Shown: positions 15,615-24,902 of the stretch, piece by piece | Position numbering within the stretch: position 1 is the first letter of the stretch | How the letters are laid out: the number at the start of each line of letters is the position of its first letter | Source of the DNA: an uncultured Anaeromusa sp. | GTDB taxonomy: Bacteria; Bacillota; Negativicutes; Anaeromusales; Anaeromusaceae | Direction: 5' to 3' | DNA: 64,000 bases | Assembly: GCF_963676855.1 (NCBI RefSeq) | Contig: NZ_OY781460.1 | Location: 2,395,520 to 2,459,519, forward strand | Program-made: the position numbers and the translations under genes | Notes under the pieces: generated by a model | Databases searched by the model: none | Seen by the model: the letters and a program-made list of their open reading frames with translations, nothing else | Told to the model about the DNA's origin: nothing

Positions 15615-16790
15615 TTATGATAAATGTACGCGGCCATAACAGCCACCGCCTCCTTGAGCGACAGTTATTTCTCGTTGTAGCACCTGCCAAAGAATTTTAG
15701 CTTTTCGCTCTCCTAAAATAGCAGTTAGCTCCATTAAGCTGGATTCGTGACATACCTTCATTTCGCTGCCAAACGCCTGAAGCAGCTGTGTTTTTGTTTT
15801 TGGACCCAAGCCAGGCACAAAAGAAAGCGGAATCTGGTGCCAATAAGGTGGACGATGTGCTGGATGCATAGGCTTGTCCCAATCAGCGATAGCTTGAATG
15901 CGCTCCCAGACACCACTGGTATTGCGTTGGCAGTTGCAGGCGCTACACCGGTTCTGCTTCGTTTCCCAAAGAATGCCGCATTGGGTGCAAACGGTCCGGT
16001 AGTATTTACCCAGGCGAGGATCCAGGCCGTAGTTGGCCAGAAGTTTATTTTCACCCTGCCGACGCAAGGCTTGGCGAAAACACGTAAAATCAATTTGCGT
16101 GAGAGAAAAAACATTGTATTCTCTGGCGATTTTGTCCAAAGAGTGTGCGTCTGAATTACTTAAAAAAGAGTAACCGCTCAATTCTTGCAGACAATCCGCC
16201 AAAAAAGTATCAGCACTTAAGCCCAACTCGATGGCGTCCAGCCAATCAAGCTGTTTTTCCGGTAATAGCTGCGCTAGACGATTCGTACAGCAGCCGAAGA
16301 GGCTTTTGTGAGGGGTAAAAACATGGGCGGGAATAACAATTGGCTCTAAGGGATGAGTCAGTTCCAAAAGCTGCGCTAACGAAAGATGCGCATTCTGGGA
16401 GCTAAGATGGAGATTGCGTATATGAGAGGTTAAGAGCGTACGTAATTGGCTGATTTCCGCTAGACTTGGCAGAAATAAAAGTGTATGAGCCAAAGAACCG
16501 TCTGCTTCGGCTGTTTCAATTTCCGCCCCAGGCAGCAGCGTCAACGAATTCTCATAGCGATAGCCTCCTCCTGGAAGCAAACGCAAACGCCCCTCGTTCA
16601 GCAATTGCTGCCAATCAGCATCCACCCAGGGGCTGAGTACGTCGACAATGCCAATTAGCTGTAGTCCTTTACGCTGTGCGGCCTCTTGCAAAATATTTTC
16701 GCTTGTGAGGTTTTTGGAGGTAGGAATTTTTACCCAGCGCCCTTGCGCCTTACCTACATGAATATGCAAGTCCCCATATACGGGATTCAT
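15615..16790 (-). CDS. Endonuclease Q-like PHP-domain protein
   Basis: Protein of 391 aa with a PHP metallo-phosphoesterase fold: D7, H9 and H11 (GDLHIH), H156 and H161 (PAHVFTPH), D214 and H216 (SNSDAHS). A four-cysteine zinc module (C268, C271, C282, C285) follows, then a helix-hairpin-helix-like stretch VPGLGPKTK (about 325-333). This order is that of EndoQ, a lesion-specific endonuclease that cuts 5' of deaminated bases such as hypoxanthine and uracil. Related sequences are often misannotated as helicases. It overlaps the Nudix gene by 4 nt. Activity is inferred from family architecture only. Confidence 0.8.
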   Translation of the reverse strand: MNPVYGDLHIHVGKAQGRWVKIPTSKNLTSENILQEAAQRKGLQLIGIVDVLSPWVDADWQQLLNEGRLRLLPGGGYRYENSLTLLPGAEIETAEADGSLAHTLLFLPSLAEISQLRTLLTSHIRNLHLSSQNAHLSLAQLLELTHPLEPIVIPAHVFTPHKSLFGCCTNRLAQLLPEKQLDWLDAIELGLSADTFLADCLQELSGYSFLSNSDAHSLDKIAREYNVFSLTQIDFTCFRQALRRQGENKLLANYGLDPRLGKYYRTVCTQCGILWETKQNRCSACNCQRNTSGVWERIQAIADWDKPMHPAHRPPYWHQIPLSFVPGLGPKTKTQLLQAFGSEMKVCHESSLMELTAILGERKAKILWQVLQREITVAQGGGGCYGRVHLS

Positions 16791-17326
16791 AGACTTTCTC
16801 CGTTAGTTCCGTAAAGTAGCAGCGCTACGATGGTTTTTGCATCTTCAATTTCACCGGAATGAATCATCTGGCGTATTTCTTCTGGAGTGAATATCTGCAC
16901 TTGCAAGAATTCATCATCATCCGGCTGTAGCTGGCTTGGTTGTAATTGGCTGGCTTCATAGAGATGAATCACTTCATCTGTAAAACCGGGAGCCGTACAA
17001 ATTGTAGAAAGATGCTTGATGACTGCCGCCTTATAGCCAGCTTCCTCCTGAAGTTCACGCAGTACGCATTCTTGGGGATCTTCCCCTAGTTCCAGCTTGC
17101 CTGCCGGAATTTCCAGCGTTTCCCGGCCCAAAGGATAACGGAACTGTCGAACCAGTACAATCCGTCCATCCGGCAGCACCGGTACAACCGCGGCCGCTCC
17201 GGGATGACGAACCAATTCGCGCGTAGCTTCCCGTCCGTCCGGCAGACGTACATCATCTACCTGCACATGCAGCATACGCCCGATAAAAACGTTTTTGGAA
17301 GCAATTTGCTCTTCTTTCAAATTCAT
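16787..17326 (-). CDS. nudF: ADP-ribose pyrophosphatase (Nudix)
   Basis: Nudix hydrolase of 179 aa. The Nudix box G-x5-E-x7-REUxEExGU is complete from G76 through E82 and R90-E91 to E94-E95 and G97. The N-terminal strand VFIGRMLHVQVDDVRLPDGR and the RHPGAAAVVP segment are typical of ADP-ribose pyrophosphatases. The start ATG at 17326 lies close to a G-rich stretch (GGGGG), the likely ribosome-binding site. It is cotranscribed with the EndoQ-like gene and may be preceded by a small basic ORF. Confidence 0.92.
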   Translation of the reverse strand: MNLKEEQIASKNVFIGRMLHVQVDDVRLPDGREATRELVRHPGAAAVVPVLPDGRIVLVRQFRYPLGRETLEIPAGKLELGEDPQECVLRELQEEAGYKAAVIKHLSTICTAPGFTDEVIHLYEASQLQPSQLQPDDDEFLQVQIFTPEEIRQMIHSGEIEDAKTIVALLLYGTNGESL

Positions 17327-17363
17327 ATAAAAACCCCCATTTATTGAAAAATCACTGCTTCTA

Positions 17364-17567
17364 TTAGTCGTTTTTCCTTTTATACAGTATCTTTATTCTT
17401 GTTTTCTCTTCAAAAGGAGTCAGTGCTTTAATGAACATTCCTCCTAAAACGAGAAATTTTTTTATCAAATTAGGAAGAAAACGCAGGTATAGCGGCGCTC
17501 TGTCGAGGCTTTCTGACAACATTTGATATAATAAGAGCCGTTTTGGTGTGAATTGTGAGTAAAGCAA
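17364..17567 (-). CDS. Possible small basic protein, unrecognised
   Basis: A 67-aa frame starts at a TTG, 13 nt after the stop of the P-loop ATPase gene, with AAGGAG 3 nt before it, and stays open across nearly the whole 254-nt gap. The product is rich in Leu, Lys and Arg (for example PKRLLLYQ and ending KILYKRKND). No domain is recognised. An internal ATG with AGGAGG one base upstream would give only 24 aa. It may be a real gene, a decayed one or chance. Confidence 0.35.
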   Translation of the reverse strand: MLYSQFTPKRLLLYQMLSESLDRAPLYLRFLPNLIKKFLVLGGMFIKALTPFEEKTRIKILYKRKND

Positions 17568-17580
17568 CGACTCCTTAAAA

Positions 17581-18252
17581 TTAAATCTCCATCCAAGGAT
17601 AGCGTGTCTGCGGTTCCAAAATAAAAACGCGGTGCGTCAAAGCTGCGGCCTTTTCTGAGAGCCACTGGGGAACAACGACCATGCGTAGAGGCAAAGCTAA
17701 CTCTTGGGCGGCTTTTTCGACAAGGGCGATACCCTCTTCCACTTCTGCCCAGGTTGTTTCCGCGCCCAGATTGGTATTGCAGACCAACCCGCTAAGCTGC
17801 AGCTTGGCAACATTCGTAATTTCCTGGGAACGCTGACAGATTTCCGCAACAGTCTGTGTAAAAGGGCGGCGCGTATTGATAATCATCCACGCCTCATAGC
17901 CTTGCTGTTCCAGCATAGTCTGGTATTGTCCCAAGGCAACGGCCGCGTCGCCTCCGCCCACATCGACAACAACCTGATAAGACGAATCAGCGGCTACACG
18001 CTGAAATTGCGGCGGCAGAATTGGTAAATCGCTGTGAGCAAAACGCGCTTCCGGCGCTACCAGTTCAATCTCTTTTTGCGTTAGCCACTGCTGACTTTCG
18101 CGAGTACGAAAATACGGCTTTATTATATCCAAATCGACTACAGCCGTTTTCAAGCCTTGCTCGCGCAGCCAGGCACTATAGTTTAGAGCCAGCTCGGTTT
18201 TGCCGCTGCCAAACTCTCCAATAAAAATACGAATGCGCTGTTCTTCCTGCAT
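17581..18252 (-). CDS. P-loop ATPase of the CobQ/MinD/ParA type, unknown role
   Basis: Protein of 223 aa with Walker A GEFGSGKT (12-19) and a switch-like VVDLDIIKPYFRTRE at 38-52. VVVDVGGGDAA around 94-104 resembles Walker B with a glycine-rich turn. The MinD-type 'deviant' first lysine is absent, so it is not a canonical MinD/ParA. Similar stand-alone ATPases occur in anaerobic Firmicutes, sometimes near oxidoreductase genes, but their function is unknown to me. ATG at 18252 with GAGGAGG upstream. The neighbours recN and Nudix do not reveal a partner. Confidence 0.75.
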   Translation of the reverse strand: MQEEQRIRIFIGEFGSGKTELALNYSAWLREQGLKTAVVDLDIIKPYFRTRESQQWLTQKEIELVAPEARFAHSDLPILPPQFQRVAADSSYQVVVDVGGGDAAVALGQYQTMLEQQGYEAWMIINTRRPFTQTVAEICQRSQEITNVAKLQLSGLVCNTNLGAETTWAEVEEGIALVEKAAQELALPLRMVVVPQWLSEKAAALTHRVFILEPQTRYPWMEI

Positions 18253-18317
18253 CGTTTTTCCTCCTCTATCTTGCTCCTAAGAAACTTTTTCCTATCAAAC
18301 TATAAAGCTTCTTCCTG

Positions 18318-18350
18318 TTGAAAGAAGCTCCTGCATAACGCAGGAGCTGA
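18318..18350 (-). terminator. Hairpin after recN, probable weak terminator
   Basis: Perfect 9-bp stem AGCTCCTGC/GCAGGAGCT (18326-18334 with 18340-18348), 5-nt loop, followed in transcript direction by UUCUUUC. An alternative hairpin with the next AAGAAGCT is possible. It lies 8 nt after the recN stop. Confidence 0.55.
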
Positions 18351-18356
18351 AAATGG

Positions 18357-20042
18357 TTATTTTTTATCCTGTTGCTGATATTGCTCCAGCAAGCGGGATG
18401 TAGCGGAAAGGAGCTCCGGCGTTACCGCATCTCCGTAGAACATACGTGCCAGTTCGCTGGCGCGTTCAAATTCTTCCAAACGGACCGGCCTTGTTTGCGT
18501 GCGTCCTTCCACAGTTTCTTTCACCAGATGAATGTGACGGTCAGCAACAAGAGCCAACTGCGGCAGATGGGTGATGCATAACACTTGTTTGTTTTGAGCA
18601 ATGGCGGCGATTTTATCCGCTACTTGCTGAGCCGCCCGACCGCCAAGACCGCTGTCGATTTCGTCAAAAATCATGGTTGGCGTGCCGCTGCAAGCAGCAC
18701 AAACCGATTTAATGGCAAGAGCTAAGCGAGAAAGTTCGCCGCCAGAAGCAATTTTTTGCAAGGCCTTGGGAGCTTCTCCCGTATTGGCCGAAAACAATAG
18801 TTCCACGCGGTTACAACCATCCGGCCCCAGTTCTGATATTTCGTCAATGGCAAAGTGCAGCGTTGGCGTCATGCCAAGATCTTGCAAATGAGCCACTAAA
18901 TTTCCTTCCAATATGGGAGCCGTCTGCCGTCGCTTTCCTTGGAGCAGGCGGGCTTGCGCCAAGGCCTCTTCTTGCGCCAGATCGCATTCGCGGCTCAGTT
19001 CCGCTAAACGATTTTCGCCAGAAAGCAAGGCGTCTAGTTCCTCTTGCGCTTGGGTTTCGTAGTTCAAGACGTCTTCCAATTCCGGACCGTATTTGCGCTT
19101 GAGCTTTTGCAGCAAAGACAGACGTTCCTGTATTTTTGCCAGCTTTTGCGGATTGTATTCTATTTCTTCTAAGCGCTCACGCAGTACAGAAGAAACATCT
19201 TCTAGTTGATATAAAAAGTCATCTACTACTTTGCATTGTTCTTGGCAATTATCGAAGCGGTTAATCTGCTCTAGTTCTTGCCGAGTCTTATGCAGTAGTG
19301 CCAAGGCTCCTGGCGTCTCTTCGTCATTTCCGTTCAACTGTAAAACCGCTCGCTCCAAAGAAGCAGACAATTTTTCCGCATTGGCAAGGCGTTTCTCTTG
19401 TTGCGCTAATTCCTGGTCTTCGCCTTTTTGTAACGCAGCCTGGCTGATTTCCTGAAGCTGCCAGCGTAAGAGATCTAACCGTTGTTCCCGCTCTTGCTCT
19501 TGGGCTTCCAGCTTTCTTTTTTCTGTAGCCATCGTAGTCCAACGACAGTACAACTGTCGGTAGGAAGCGAGAAGCGACGAAATTTCCGGTGTGAACGAAT
19601 CCAGAAGAGATAATTGAACCGCCGGATCAAGAACTGTTTGATTTTCATGCTGACCATGCATATCCGCCAGCAACAGACCTAACTGACGCAATACGGATAA
19701 GGGAACTTGACAACCGTTGATTAAAGAGCGGCTTTTACCGGATGTGCTGTAGCGACGCACAAGAATAAGCTCTTCTTCGTCATGAGGGATTTCCTGTTCC
19801 TTTAGCAAGGTCTCCACTTCGTCCCCCCAGGGCTGAGAAAAAACGGCTTCCACGCGGAATGCATCCGCCCCTTGACGGACCCATTCCAAGGAGGCTCTGC
19901 TCCCCAAAACAGCATTCAAGGCATCAATTAAAATGGATTTGCCAGCGCCGGTTTCGCCTGTGAGTACATTAAAACCGGTAGTAAAAGAAAGGGAAGCCTG
20001 TTCAATAATAGCAAACTGAGTAACTCCTAAACGTTTTAACAT
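18357..20042 (-). CDS. recN: DNA repair protein RecN
   Basis: SMC-like repair ATPase of 561 aa that acts on DNA double-strand breaks. Walker A is GETGAGKS (29-36). The middle is a long coiled coil (about 155-380, rich in Glu, Gln and Leu). The ABC signature IASGGELSRLALAIK and the Walker B MIFDEIDSGLGG lie in the last third, followed by ITHLPQLA. The ATG at 20042 has AGAGGTG upstream. It follows argR by 12 nt, as in Bacillus and most Firmicutes, and is presumably read from the argR promoter. Confidence 0.96.
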   Translation of the reverse strand: MLKRLGVTQFAIIEQASLSFTTGFNVLTGETGAGKSILIDALNAVLGSRASLEWVRQGADAFRVEAVFSQPWGDEVETLLKEQEIPHDEEELILVRRYSTSGKSRSLINGCQVPLSVLRQLGLLLADMHGQHENQTVLDPAVQLSLLDSFTPEISSLLASYRQLYCRWTTMATEKRKLEAQEQEREQRLDLLRWQLQEISQAALQKGEDQELAQQEKRLANAEKLSASLERAVLQLNGNDEETPGALALLHKTRQELEQINRFDNCQEQCKVVDDFLYQLEDVSSVLRERLEEIEYNPQKLAKIQERLSLLQKLKRKYGPELEDVLNYETQAQEELDALLSGENRLAELSRECDLAQEEALAQARLLQGKRRQTAPILEGNLVAHLQDLGMTPTLHFAIDEISELGPDGCNRVELLFSANTGEAPKALQKIASGGELSRLALAIKSVCAACSGTPTMIFDEIDSGLGGRAAQQVADKIAAIAQNKQVLCITHLPQLALVADRHIHLVKETVEGRTQTRPVRLEEFERASELARMFYGDAVTPELLSATSRLLEQYQQQDKK

Positions 20043-20054
20043 GTTTAGACACCT

Positions 20055-20504
20055 CTAGAGAAGTCCTCGGAAACGATCAGCTACCGTTGGCGCCGCTTGC
20101 GCGGGCTTGACCACTACTAAAATATTGTCATCGCCAGCTACAGTACCGATAACTTCCGGCCATTTGGCATGGTCGATGGTGGCGGCTACCGCTTGTCCGC
20201 CTCCAGGCAAGGTTTTTAAGACAATAATATTTTCGCTGTAATCTATGGCTACTACGGAGTCTCGAAACATGCGTTCCATGCGGGATTGAGAGAAAAGCAA
20301 GCTTTGTTCCATCGGGTAAGCATAGCGATAACGCCCATCACCAGTAGGGACTTTAATCAGGCGCAGTTCCTTGATATCGCGAGAAACCGTAGCCTGCGTT
20401 ACTTCGATGCCATGGCCGCGCAGAGACTCCGCCAGCTCCTCTTGAGTTTCGATTACTTGTTGTTCGACGATTTCCTTGATTTTCGCATGACGTAATATTT
20501 TCAC
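20055..20504 (-). CDS. argR: Arginine repressor ArgR/AhrC
   Basis: Arginine-responsive regulator of 149 aa. The N-terminal winged helix contains TQATVSRDIKELRLIK, the standard recognition helix of the family. The C-terminal hexamerisation domain has the arginine-binding segment GTVAGDDNILVV. The start is GTG at 20504 with AGAGGTG 8 nt upstream. A candidate ARG box overlapping its promoter suggests autoregulation. In this class it controls arginine synthesis and catabolism genes, none of which are in the window. Confidence 0.95.
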   Translation of the reverse strand: MKILRHAKIKEIVEQQVIETQEELAESLRGHGIEVTQATVSRDIKELRLIKVPTGDGRYRYAYPMEQSLLFSQSRMERMFRDSVVAIDYSENIIVLKTLPGGGQAVAATIDHAKWPEVIGTVAGDDNILVVVKPAQAAPTVADRFRGLL

Positions 20505-20586
20505 TGCCCTTGCACCTCTTTCTCCATCTTTAAAAAGCTTTCCATACTCATAAATAACGTTCTTTGCTTATAGTGTACCTTATAAA

Positions 20587-20600
20587 TGAATATTTATCCA
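20587..20600. promoter_or_regulatory. Candidate ARG box upstream of argR
   Basis: TGGATAAATATTCA on the minus strand matches the palindromic ARG-box core TGAATWWWWATTCA with one mismatch. It overlaps the -35 and spacer of a weak promoter, TGGATA-17 nt-TACACT, upstream of argR. Repressor binding there would block transcription. Confidence 0.5.
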
Positions 20601-20638
20601 GGAAAAGAGCGGTGAAAGGGTACCTTTATTCACAGACA

Positions 20639-20686
20639 GAAAAAAGCAGAAAGTCTGCTGAACGTAAGCAAGCGGACCTTCTGCTT
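20639..20686 (-). terminator. Intrinsic terminator after mnmM
   Basis: AGCAGAAGGTC pairs with GACTTTCTGCT (20675-20685 with 20645-20655), followed by UUUUUU. It ends the nusB-to-mnmM gene string and isolates argR-recN. Confidence 0.82.
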
Positions 20687-20695
20687 CTACCTAGT

Positions 20696-21265
20696 TTAAG
20701 GACGCGGCTTTTCCAATAAAAGAAGCTCCGGGGCGCCTTCTTGATGGTTCACCATATGCCAATGGCTAACACTGGCTACCGTATGCTCTAACGAGGTGGT
20801 CCAGGCAAGAAGACGCTCTCGTTCCAGTTTGCCGGCTTCATGCCCCGGATAGATCATAACACTGCACCAGCCACCGGGGCGCAACATCTGCAGAGCTTGT
20901 CCCAACGCTGGCAACGTGGTAGCCGCTTGCGTTGTCATGTTGTGGTCGCCTCCCGGTAAATAACCAAGATTAAATACAATACAATCAGGTGGTTCAGGAA
21001 TGACGTCCATTAATTCCGCATGGCTGTGGCGGCAAAGAAACACTTTATTCTGCAGGTGGGCTTCTGTCAGGCGCGCCTTGGTTTTTTCCAGCGCCTGTGC
21101 TTGAATATCCAAAGCCCATATGCGGCATTCCGGTTGTGTATGGGCGGCTAAGAACAACGTGTCATGGCCGTTGCCGGCAGTAGCGTCTACAGCCAAACGA
21201 ACCGAAGTAAGCTTGGACAAAAACAAGGACTGCCAGATTGCAAGACCGTTAATCGCGATCTTCAT
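20696..21265 (-). CDS. mnmM: tRNA 5-aminomethyl-2-thiouridine methyltransferase, YtqB/MnmM type
   Basis: SAM-dependent methyltransferase of 189 aa. Motif I is DATAGNGHDT (27-36), and FNLGYLPGGD (98-107) is the hallmark of the YtqB family (older name 'putative rRNA methylase'). YtqB of Bacillus is known to methylate the wobble nucleoside nm5s2U in tRNA. I use the ATG at 21265, with CTGGAGAA upstream and a 17-nt overlap with nadK; the frame is open to 21436, but that is nadK sequence. MnmA, encoded at 39475-40572, makes the thiolated substrate. Confidence 0.85.
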   Translation of the reverse strand: MKIAINGLAIWQSLFLSKLTSVRLAVDATAGNGHDTLFLAAHTQPECRIWALDIQAQALEKTKARLTEAHLQNKVFLCRHSHAELMDVIPEPPDCIVFNLGYLPGGDHNMTTQAATTLPALGQALQMLRPGGWCSVMIYPGHEAGKLERERLLAWTTSLEHTVASVSHWHMVNHQEGAPELLLLEKPRP

Positions 21266-22115
21266 AATTTCTCCAGAGTTTGCGACGCAACGCGTCATAG
21301 TAAGAGGTGCCCGGCAGACGTATGAAGGGCGTTTTTGTTGAAGCCCGGCGAATGCAGATTGCTTCTCCTGGCTGTACATGATATCCATTTTGCCCGTCGG
21401 CGGTAACCAAAATATCTCCTTGTGGCGCAGGTACACGGACGCACAGCTCTTCGTGTCCTGGAATGATGAAAGGTCTTGCGTGAAGTGTGTTCGAACAGAT
21501 TGGCGTCAATAGCAGCACATCCAGTTCAGGATGAACAATAGGGCCGCCTGCGGAGAGCGAATAGCCGGTAGATCCTGTTGGCGTAGCCACAATCACGCCG
21601 TCAGCGGAAAAATTGGTCACAGGTTCGCACTTCATAGCTATTTCTAAATCAATCAGGCGAGAAAAGCCACTTTTGGTTACTACTACTTCATTCATGGCAT
21701 AAGAAAGAAACTGGCGTTCTGTACTTCGTTCCACCCATGCTTCCACCATGATGCGCTGCTGCAGCGTATAGTTGCCTGAAAAAAGGCAAGCTATGCTTTG
21801 GGTCAACTCGGCTACCTCTACATCCGCCAAAAAGCCAAGTTGTCCCAAGTTAATTCCCAAAATGGGTATGCCGCTGCAAGCCAGCCTTCTGGAAACACTA
21901 AGCAAGGTGCCGTCACCGCCCAGTGTAATCGCCACGTCAATCTGTTCCCTCAAGGTTTTGTCAGGACAAGCTGCTTGGTTTCCCAGCCAGTCGGTTCCTA
22001 AAGACTCCGGCAACAGACCTTGCCCGCCTCGGTCTGTGATTAGCTGCAGCAGTGTGTTTAAAATGTTTCTAGCTAACGGTTTATTTTTATTAGGGAATAT
22101 ACCGATTCGCAGCAT
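21249..22115 (-). CDS. nadK: NAD kinase
   Basis: ATP-NAD kinase of 288 aa. GGDGT (66-70) is the phosphate-binding and catalytic motif, NEVVVTK follows in the middle, and the glycine-rich PTGSTGYSLSAGGPI forms the second signature. ATG at 22115 with TAAGGAGG upstream. It sits between tlyA and mnmM in a tightly packed operon with dxs and ispA, a common Firmicutes arrangement. Confidence 0.96.
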   Translation of the reverse strand: MLRIGIFPNKNKPLARNILNTLLQLITDRGGQGLLPESLGTDWLGNQAACPDKTLREQIDVAITLGGDGTLLSVSRRLACSGIPILGINLGQLGFLADVEVAELTQSIACLFSGNYTLQQRIMVEAWVERSTERQFLSYAMNEVVVTKSGFSRLIDLEIAMKCEPVTNFSADGVIVATPTGSTGYSLSAGGPIVHPELDVLLLTPICSNTLHARPFIIPGHEELCVRVPAPQGDILVTADGQNGYHVQPGEAICIRRASTKTPFIRLPGTSYYDALRRKLWRNYEDRD

Positions 22116-22127
22116 GCCACAGCCTCC

Positions 22128-22940
22128 TTAGCGAGTTTCTTTCAAATACGTATGAGCTTCTTGTACAATGGCGTCCACATTTACATCTTCCGCTGCAGAA
22201 TTTCCGAAAATCCCCAAGTGCAGCAAATATTCGATGTTTCCTTCTGGTCCTTTAATAGGTGAAAAGGTCAGTCCTAACGGTGCAAATTCGAGTTGAGCCG
22301 CGGTTTGCAGTACCTTTTGAATCACTTTTATATGAATATCCGGATCACGAACAACGCCTTTTTTACCGACATGCTCGCGGCCAGCTTCAAACTGCGGTTT
22401 AATTAAAGCAATTACTTCGCCATGAGGCGACGCTAACAGCTGCCGTACCACAGGTAACACTTTATCAAGGGAAATAAAAGCGACATCTATGGAAATGAAG
22501 TCAACCTTTTCTCCCAGCGAATCCGCTGTTAAATTTCGGACATTGGTGCGTTCCATATTGACGACGCGTTCATCAGTACGCAACGACCAGGCCAACTGCC
22601 CATAACCGACGTCAATAGCATACACTTTAACCACGCCGTGTTTTAAGGCGCAGTCGGTAAACCCGCCTGTAGAGGCCCCGACATCAGCCATGACTTTACC
22701 CGTAAGATCCAAAGAAAAATGCTGCAACGCTTTTTCCAGCTTGAGGCCGCCGCGGCTGACATAACCGATGGAGTCGCCAAGAATGCGGATCGTAGCGTCT
22801 TCCGGTACCGAAGTTCCTGGCTTTTCTATCTTTTGCTCATTGGCCAGCACCATACCGGCCATAATCGCGGCGCGAGCGCGTTCTCTGCTGGGGAAATGCC
22901 CCTTTGTGACCAGCAGAACGTCCAGACGTTCTTTCTTCAT
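22128..22940 (-). CDS. tlyA: TlyA family rRNA 2'-O-methyltransferase
   Basis: Protein of 270 aa with an N-terminal S4 RNA-binding domain (about 4-60) and a FtsJ-like methyltransferase domain; motif I is [11 protein letters not shown] (86-96), with DVGYGQLAW and [11 protein letters not shown] further on. TlyA homologues methylate 16S and/or 23S rRNA ribose; some are also called haemolysins. The start overlaps the dxs end by 4 nt. Which rRNA is modified here cannot be told. Confidence 0.92.
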   Translation of the reverse strand: MKKERLDVLLVTKGHFPSRERARAAIMAGMVLANEQKIEKPGTSVPEDATIRILGDSIGYVSRGGLKLEKALQHFSLDLTGKVMADVGASTGGFTDCALKHGVVKVYAIDVGYGQLAWSLRTDERVVNMERTNVRNLTADSLGEKVDFISIDVAFISLDKVLPVVRQLLASPHGEVIALIKPQFEAGREHVGKKGVVRDPDIHIKVIQKVLQTAAQLEFAPLGLTFSPIKGPEGNIEYLLHLGIFGNSAAEDVNVDAIVQEAHTYLKETR

Positions 22941-24844
22941 GCGAGGCCTTCTTCCGTCAATTCTTTCCCATGTTTAATAAATTTGCGCACGTTGGCGGTA
23001 ATGCCTGCGGCGTCGAGGCCCAGTTCCTGCAAAAGCGTCTGACGTTTGCCATGAGCTATAAAGGAATCAGGAATACCCAGGCGCAGCACCGGAATATCAT
23101 ACAGCTCTTGCTGTTCCAAAAATTCCAAAACCGCGCTGCCAAAGCCGCCAGCCAAGGCATTTTCTTCTACCGTAACTATGCGACCGCATTCCTGCGCTAA
23201 ACGAGTCAGTAATTTTTCATCCAAAGGTTTCACAAAGCGGGCGTTAACCACGCCAACTCGAATGCCTTCGGCAGCTAATTTTTGCGCCGCCTCTAAGGCT
23301 GGCGCTACCATTGTACCTGCGGCCCAAATGCTGACATCTTCGCCAAAAGCCAACTCTTCCGCTTTGCCTGGCGTCATTTGCTCCAACGGCTCGTTTAGGG
23401 AAGCGCCTAGACCGCAACCGCGAGGATAACGCAACGCAACGGGGCGATTCCATTGAAAAGCGGCATAAAGCATCTGACGCAGTTCTCCTTCGTCTTTCGG
23501 CGCCATGATGCAAATGTCCGGGATGTGCCGCAAAAAAGAATAGTCAAACACGCCGTGATGGGTCGGTCCATCTTCCCCCACCAGTCCTGCACGGTCTAAA
23601 GCGAGAACTACCGGCAATTTTTGCAGGCAAACGTCATGAAGAATTTGATCATAGGCTCGCTGCGCAAAAGTGGAGTACAGCGCTACAATCGGTTTTTTCC
23701 CTTGCGTAGCCATGCCGGCTGCTAAAGTCAGCGCGTGCTGTTCGGCAATGCCTACATCAAAGAATCGTTCCGGATATTTTTGCGAGAAGCTTTTTAAGCC
23801 GGTTCCCCCGGGCATGGCTGCTGTAATCGCGACAATAGCCTTATCCTTTTGCGCTAGTTCGACTAGGGTATTGCCAAATACTTCTGTATAAGAAGGCGCT
23901 CCGTCGCAATGAATAACTTCTCCAGAATCGATACAAAAAGGCCCGACTCCGTGAAAGCGGTCTGCATGATTTTCCGCCGGCGCATAACCCTTTCCTTTTT
24001 GTGTTAATGCATGAATAAGGACAGGGCCTCCTAAATCGCGGGCTTTTTCCAGCATTTCCAGCAAAAGCGGCAGATCATGGCCGTCTATAGGGCCTAAATA
24101 CGTAAAGCCAAGCTCTTCAAAAAGCATGCCGGGAACCAGCATATAACGCACGCTGTCCTTAAAGCGCTCAGCAGTCTTCAGCATACTCGCGCCGATGGCA
24201 GGAATACGTTTCAGTAGAAATTCGACATCCTGCTTGACTCGCGTATAGGTAGGAGCTACCCGCATTTTTGCCAAATAGGAAGACAAAGCTCCTACGTTTT
24301 TGGCAATGGACATTTCATTGTCATTCAAAACAACAATCATATTGGTTTTGAGATGCCCTGCATGGTTCAACGCCTCAAAGGACTCTCCGCCGGTCATAGA
24401 ACCATCGCCGATGACGGCTACAACTTGGTGCGTTTCTTTATTCATATCCCGTGCCAAAGCCATCCCTAGGGCAGCCGAAATAGACGTGCTGGAATGACCC
24501 GTTCCAAACACGTCATGGGGACTTTCACAAGGCTTTGGAAAACCACTGATCCCGCCTTTTTGGCGCAACGTATGAAACTGTTCTCGCCGTCCTGTTAAAA
24601 GTTTATGAACATACGCTTGATGTCCCACGTCCCAGACAATTTTGTCATAGGGCGTGTCGAATACTTTATGCAAAGCCAAAGTCAATTCCACTACGCCCAG
24701 GTTGGGTGCCAAATGGCCGCCTGTATGAGAAACGGTTTCCACCAGAAGCTGGCGTATTTCTACGGCTAATTTTTCCAATTGGCGTAAAGAAAACCCTTTC
24801 ATGTCCTGGGGAGAGCGAATAGATTCAAGAAACGGATAATGCAA
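22937..24844 (-). CDS. dxs: 1-deoxy-D-xylulose-5-phosphate synthase
   Basis: Thiamine-diphosphate enzyme of 635 aa, first step of the MEP isoprenoid pathway. The TPP-binding motif GDGSMTGGE starts near residue 146, with LNDNEMSI completing it. The transketolase central domain has [14 protein letters not shown] and [15 protein letters not shown]. The start is TTG at 24844, 7 nt after AAGGGAC, giving the usual [10 protein letters not shown]-terminus. ispA is immediately upstream, so precursor and prenyl chain synthesis are cotranscribed. Confidence 0.96.
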   Translation of the reverse strand: MHYPFLESIRSPQDMKGFSLRQLEKLAVEIRQLLVETVSHTGGHLAPNLGVVELTLALHKVFDTPYDKIVWDVGHQAYVHKLLTGRREQFHTLRQKGGISGFPKPCESPHDVFGTGHSSTSISAALGMALARDMNKETHQVVAVIGDGSMTGGESFEALNHAGHLKTNMIVVLNDNEMSIAKNVGALSSYLAKMRVAPTYTRVKQDVEFLLKRIPAIGASMLKTAERFKDSVRYMLVPGMLFEELGFTYLGPIDGHDLPLLLEMLEKARDLGGPVLIHALTQKGKGYAPAENHADRFHGVGPFCIDSGEVIHCDGAPSYTEVFGNTLVELAQKDKAIVAITAAMPGGTGLKSFSQKYPERFFDVGIAEQHALTLAAGMATQGKKPIVALYSTFAQRAYDQILHDVCLQKLPVVLALDRAGLVGEDGPTHHGVFDYSFLRHIPDICIMAPKDEGELRQMLYAAFQWNRPVALRYPRGCGLGASLNEPLEQMTPGKAEELAFGEDVSIWAAGTMVAPALEAAQKLAAEGIRVGVVNARFVKPLDEKLLTRLAQECGRIVTVEENALAGGFGSAVLEFLEQQELYDIPVLRLGIPDSFIAHGKRQTLLQELGLDAAGITANVRKFIKHGKELTEEGLA

Positions 24845-24902
24845 AAGAAAGTCCCTTCTTTCTACAGCAAGTATAAAAAATCACTTGCAGCAAACCTGCA
24901 TA

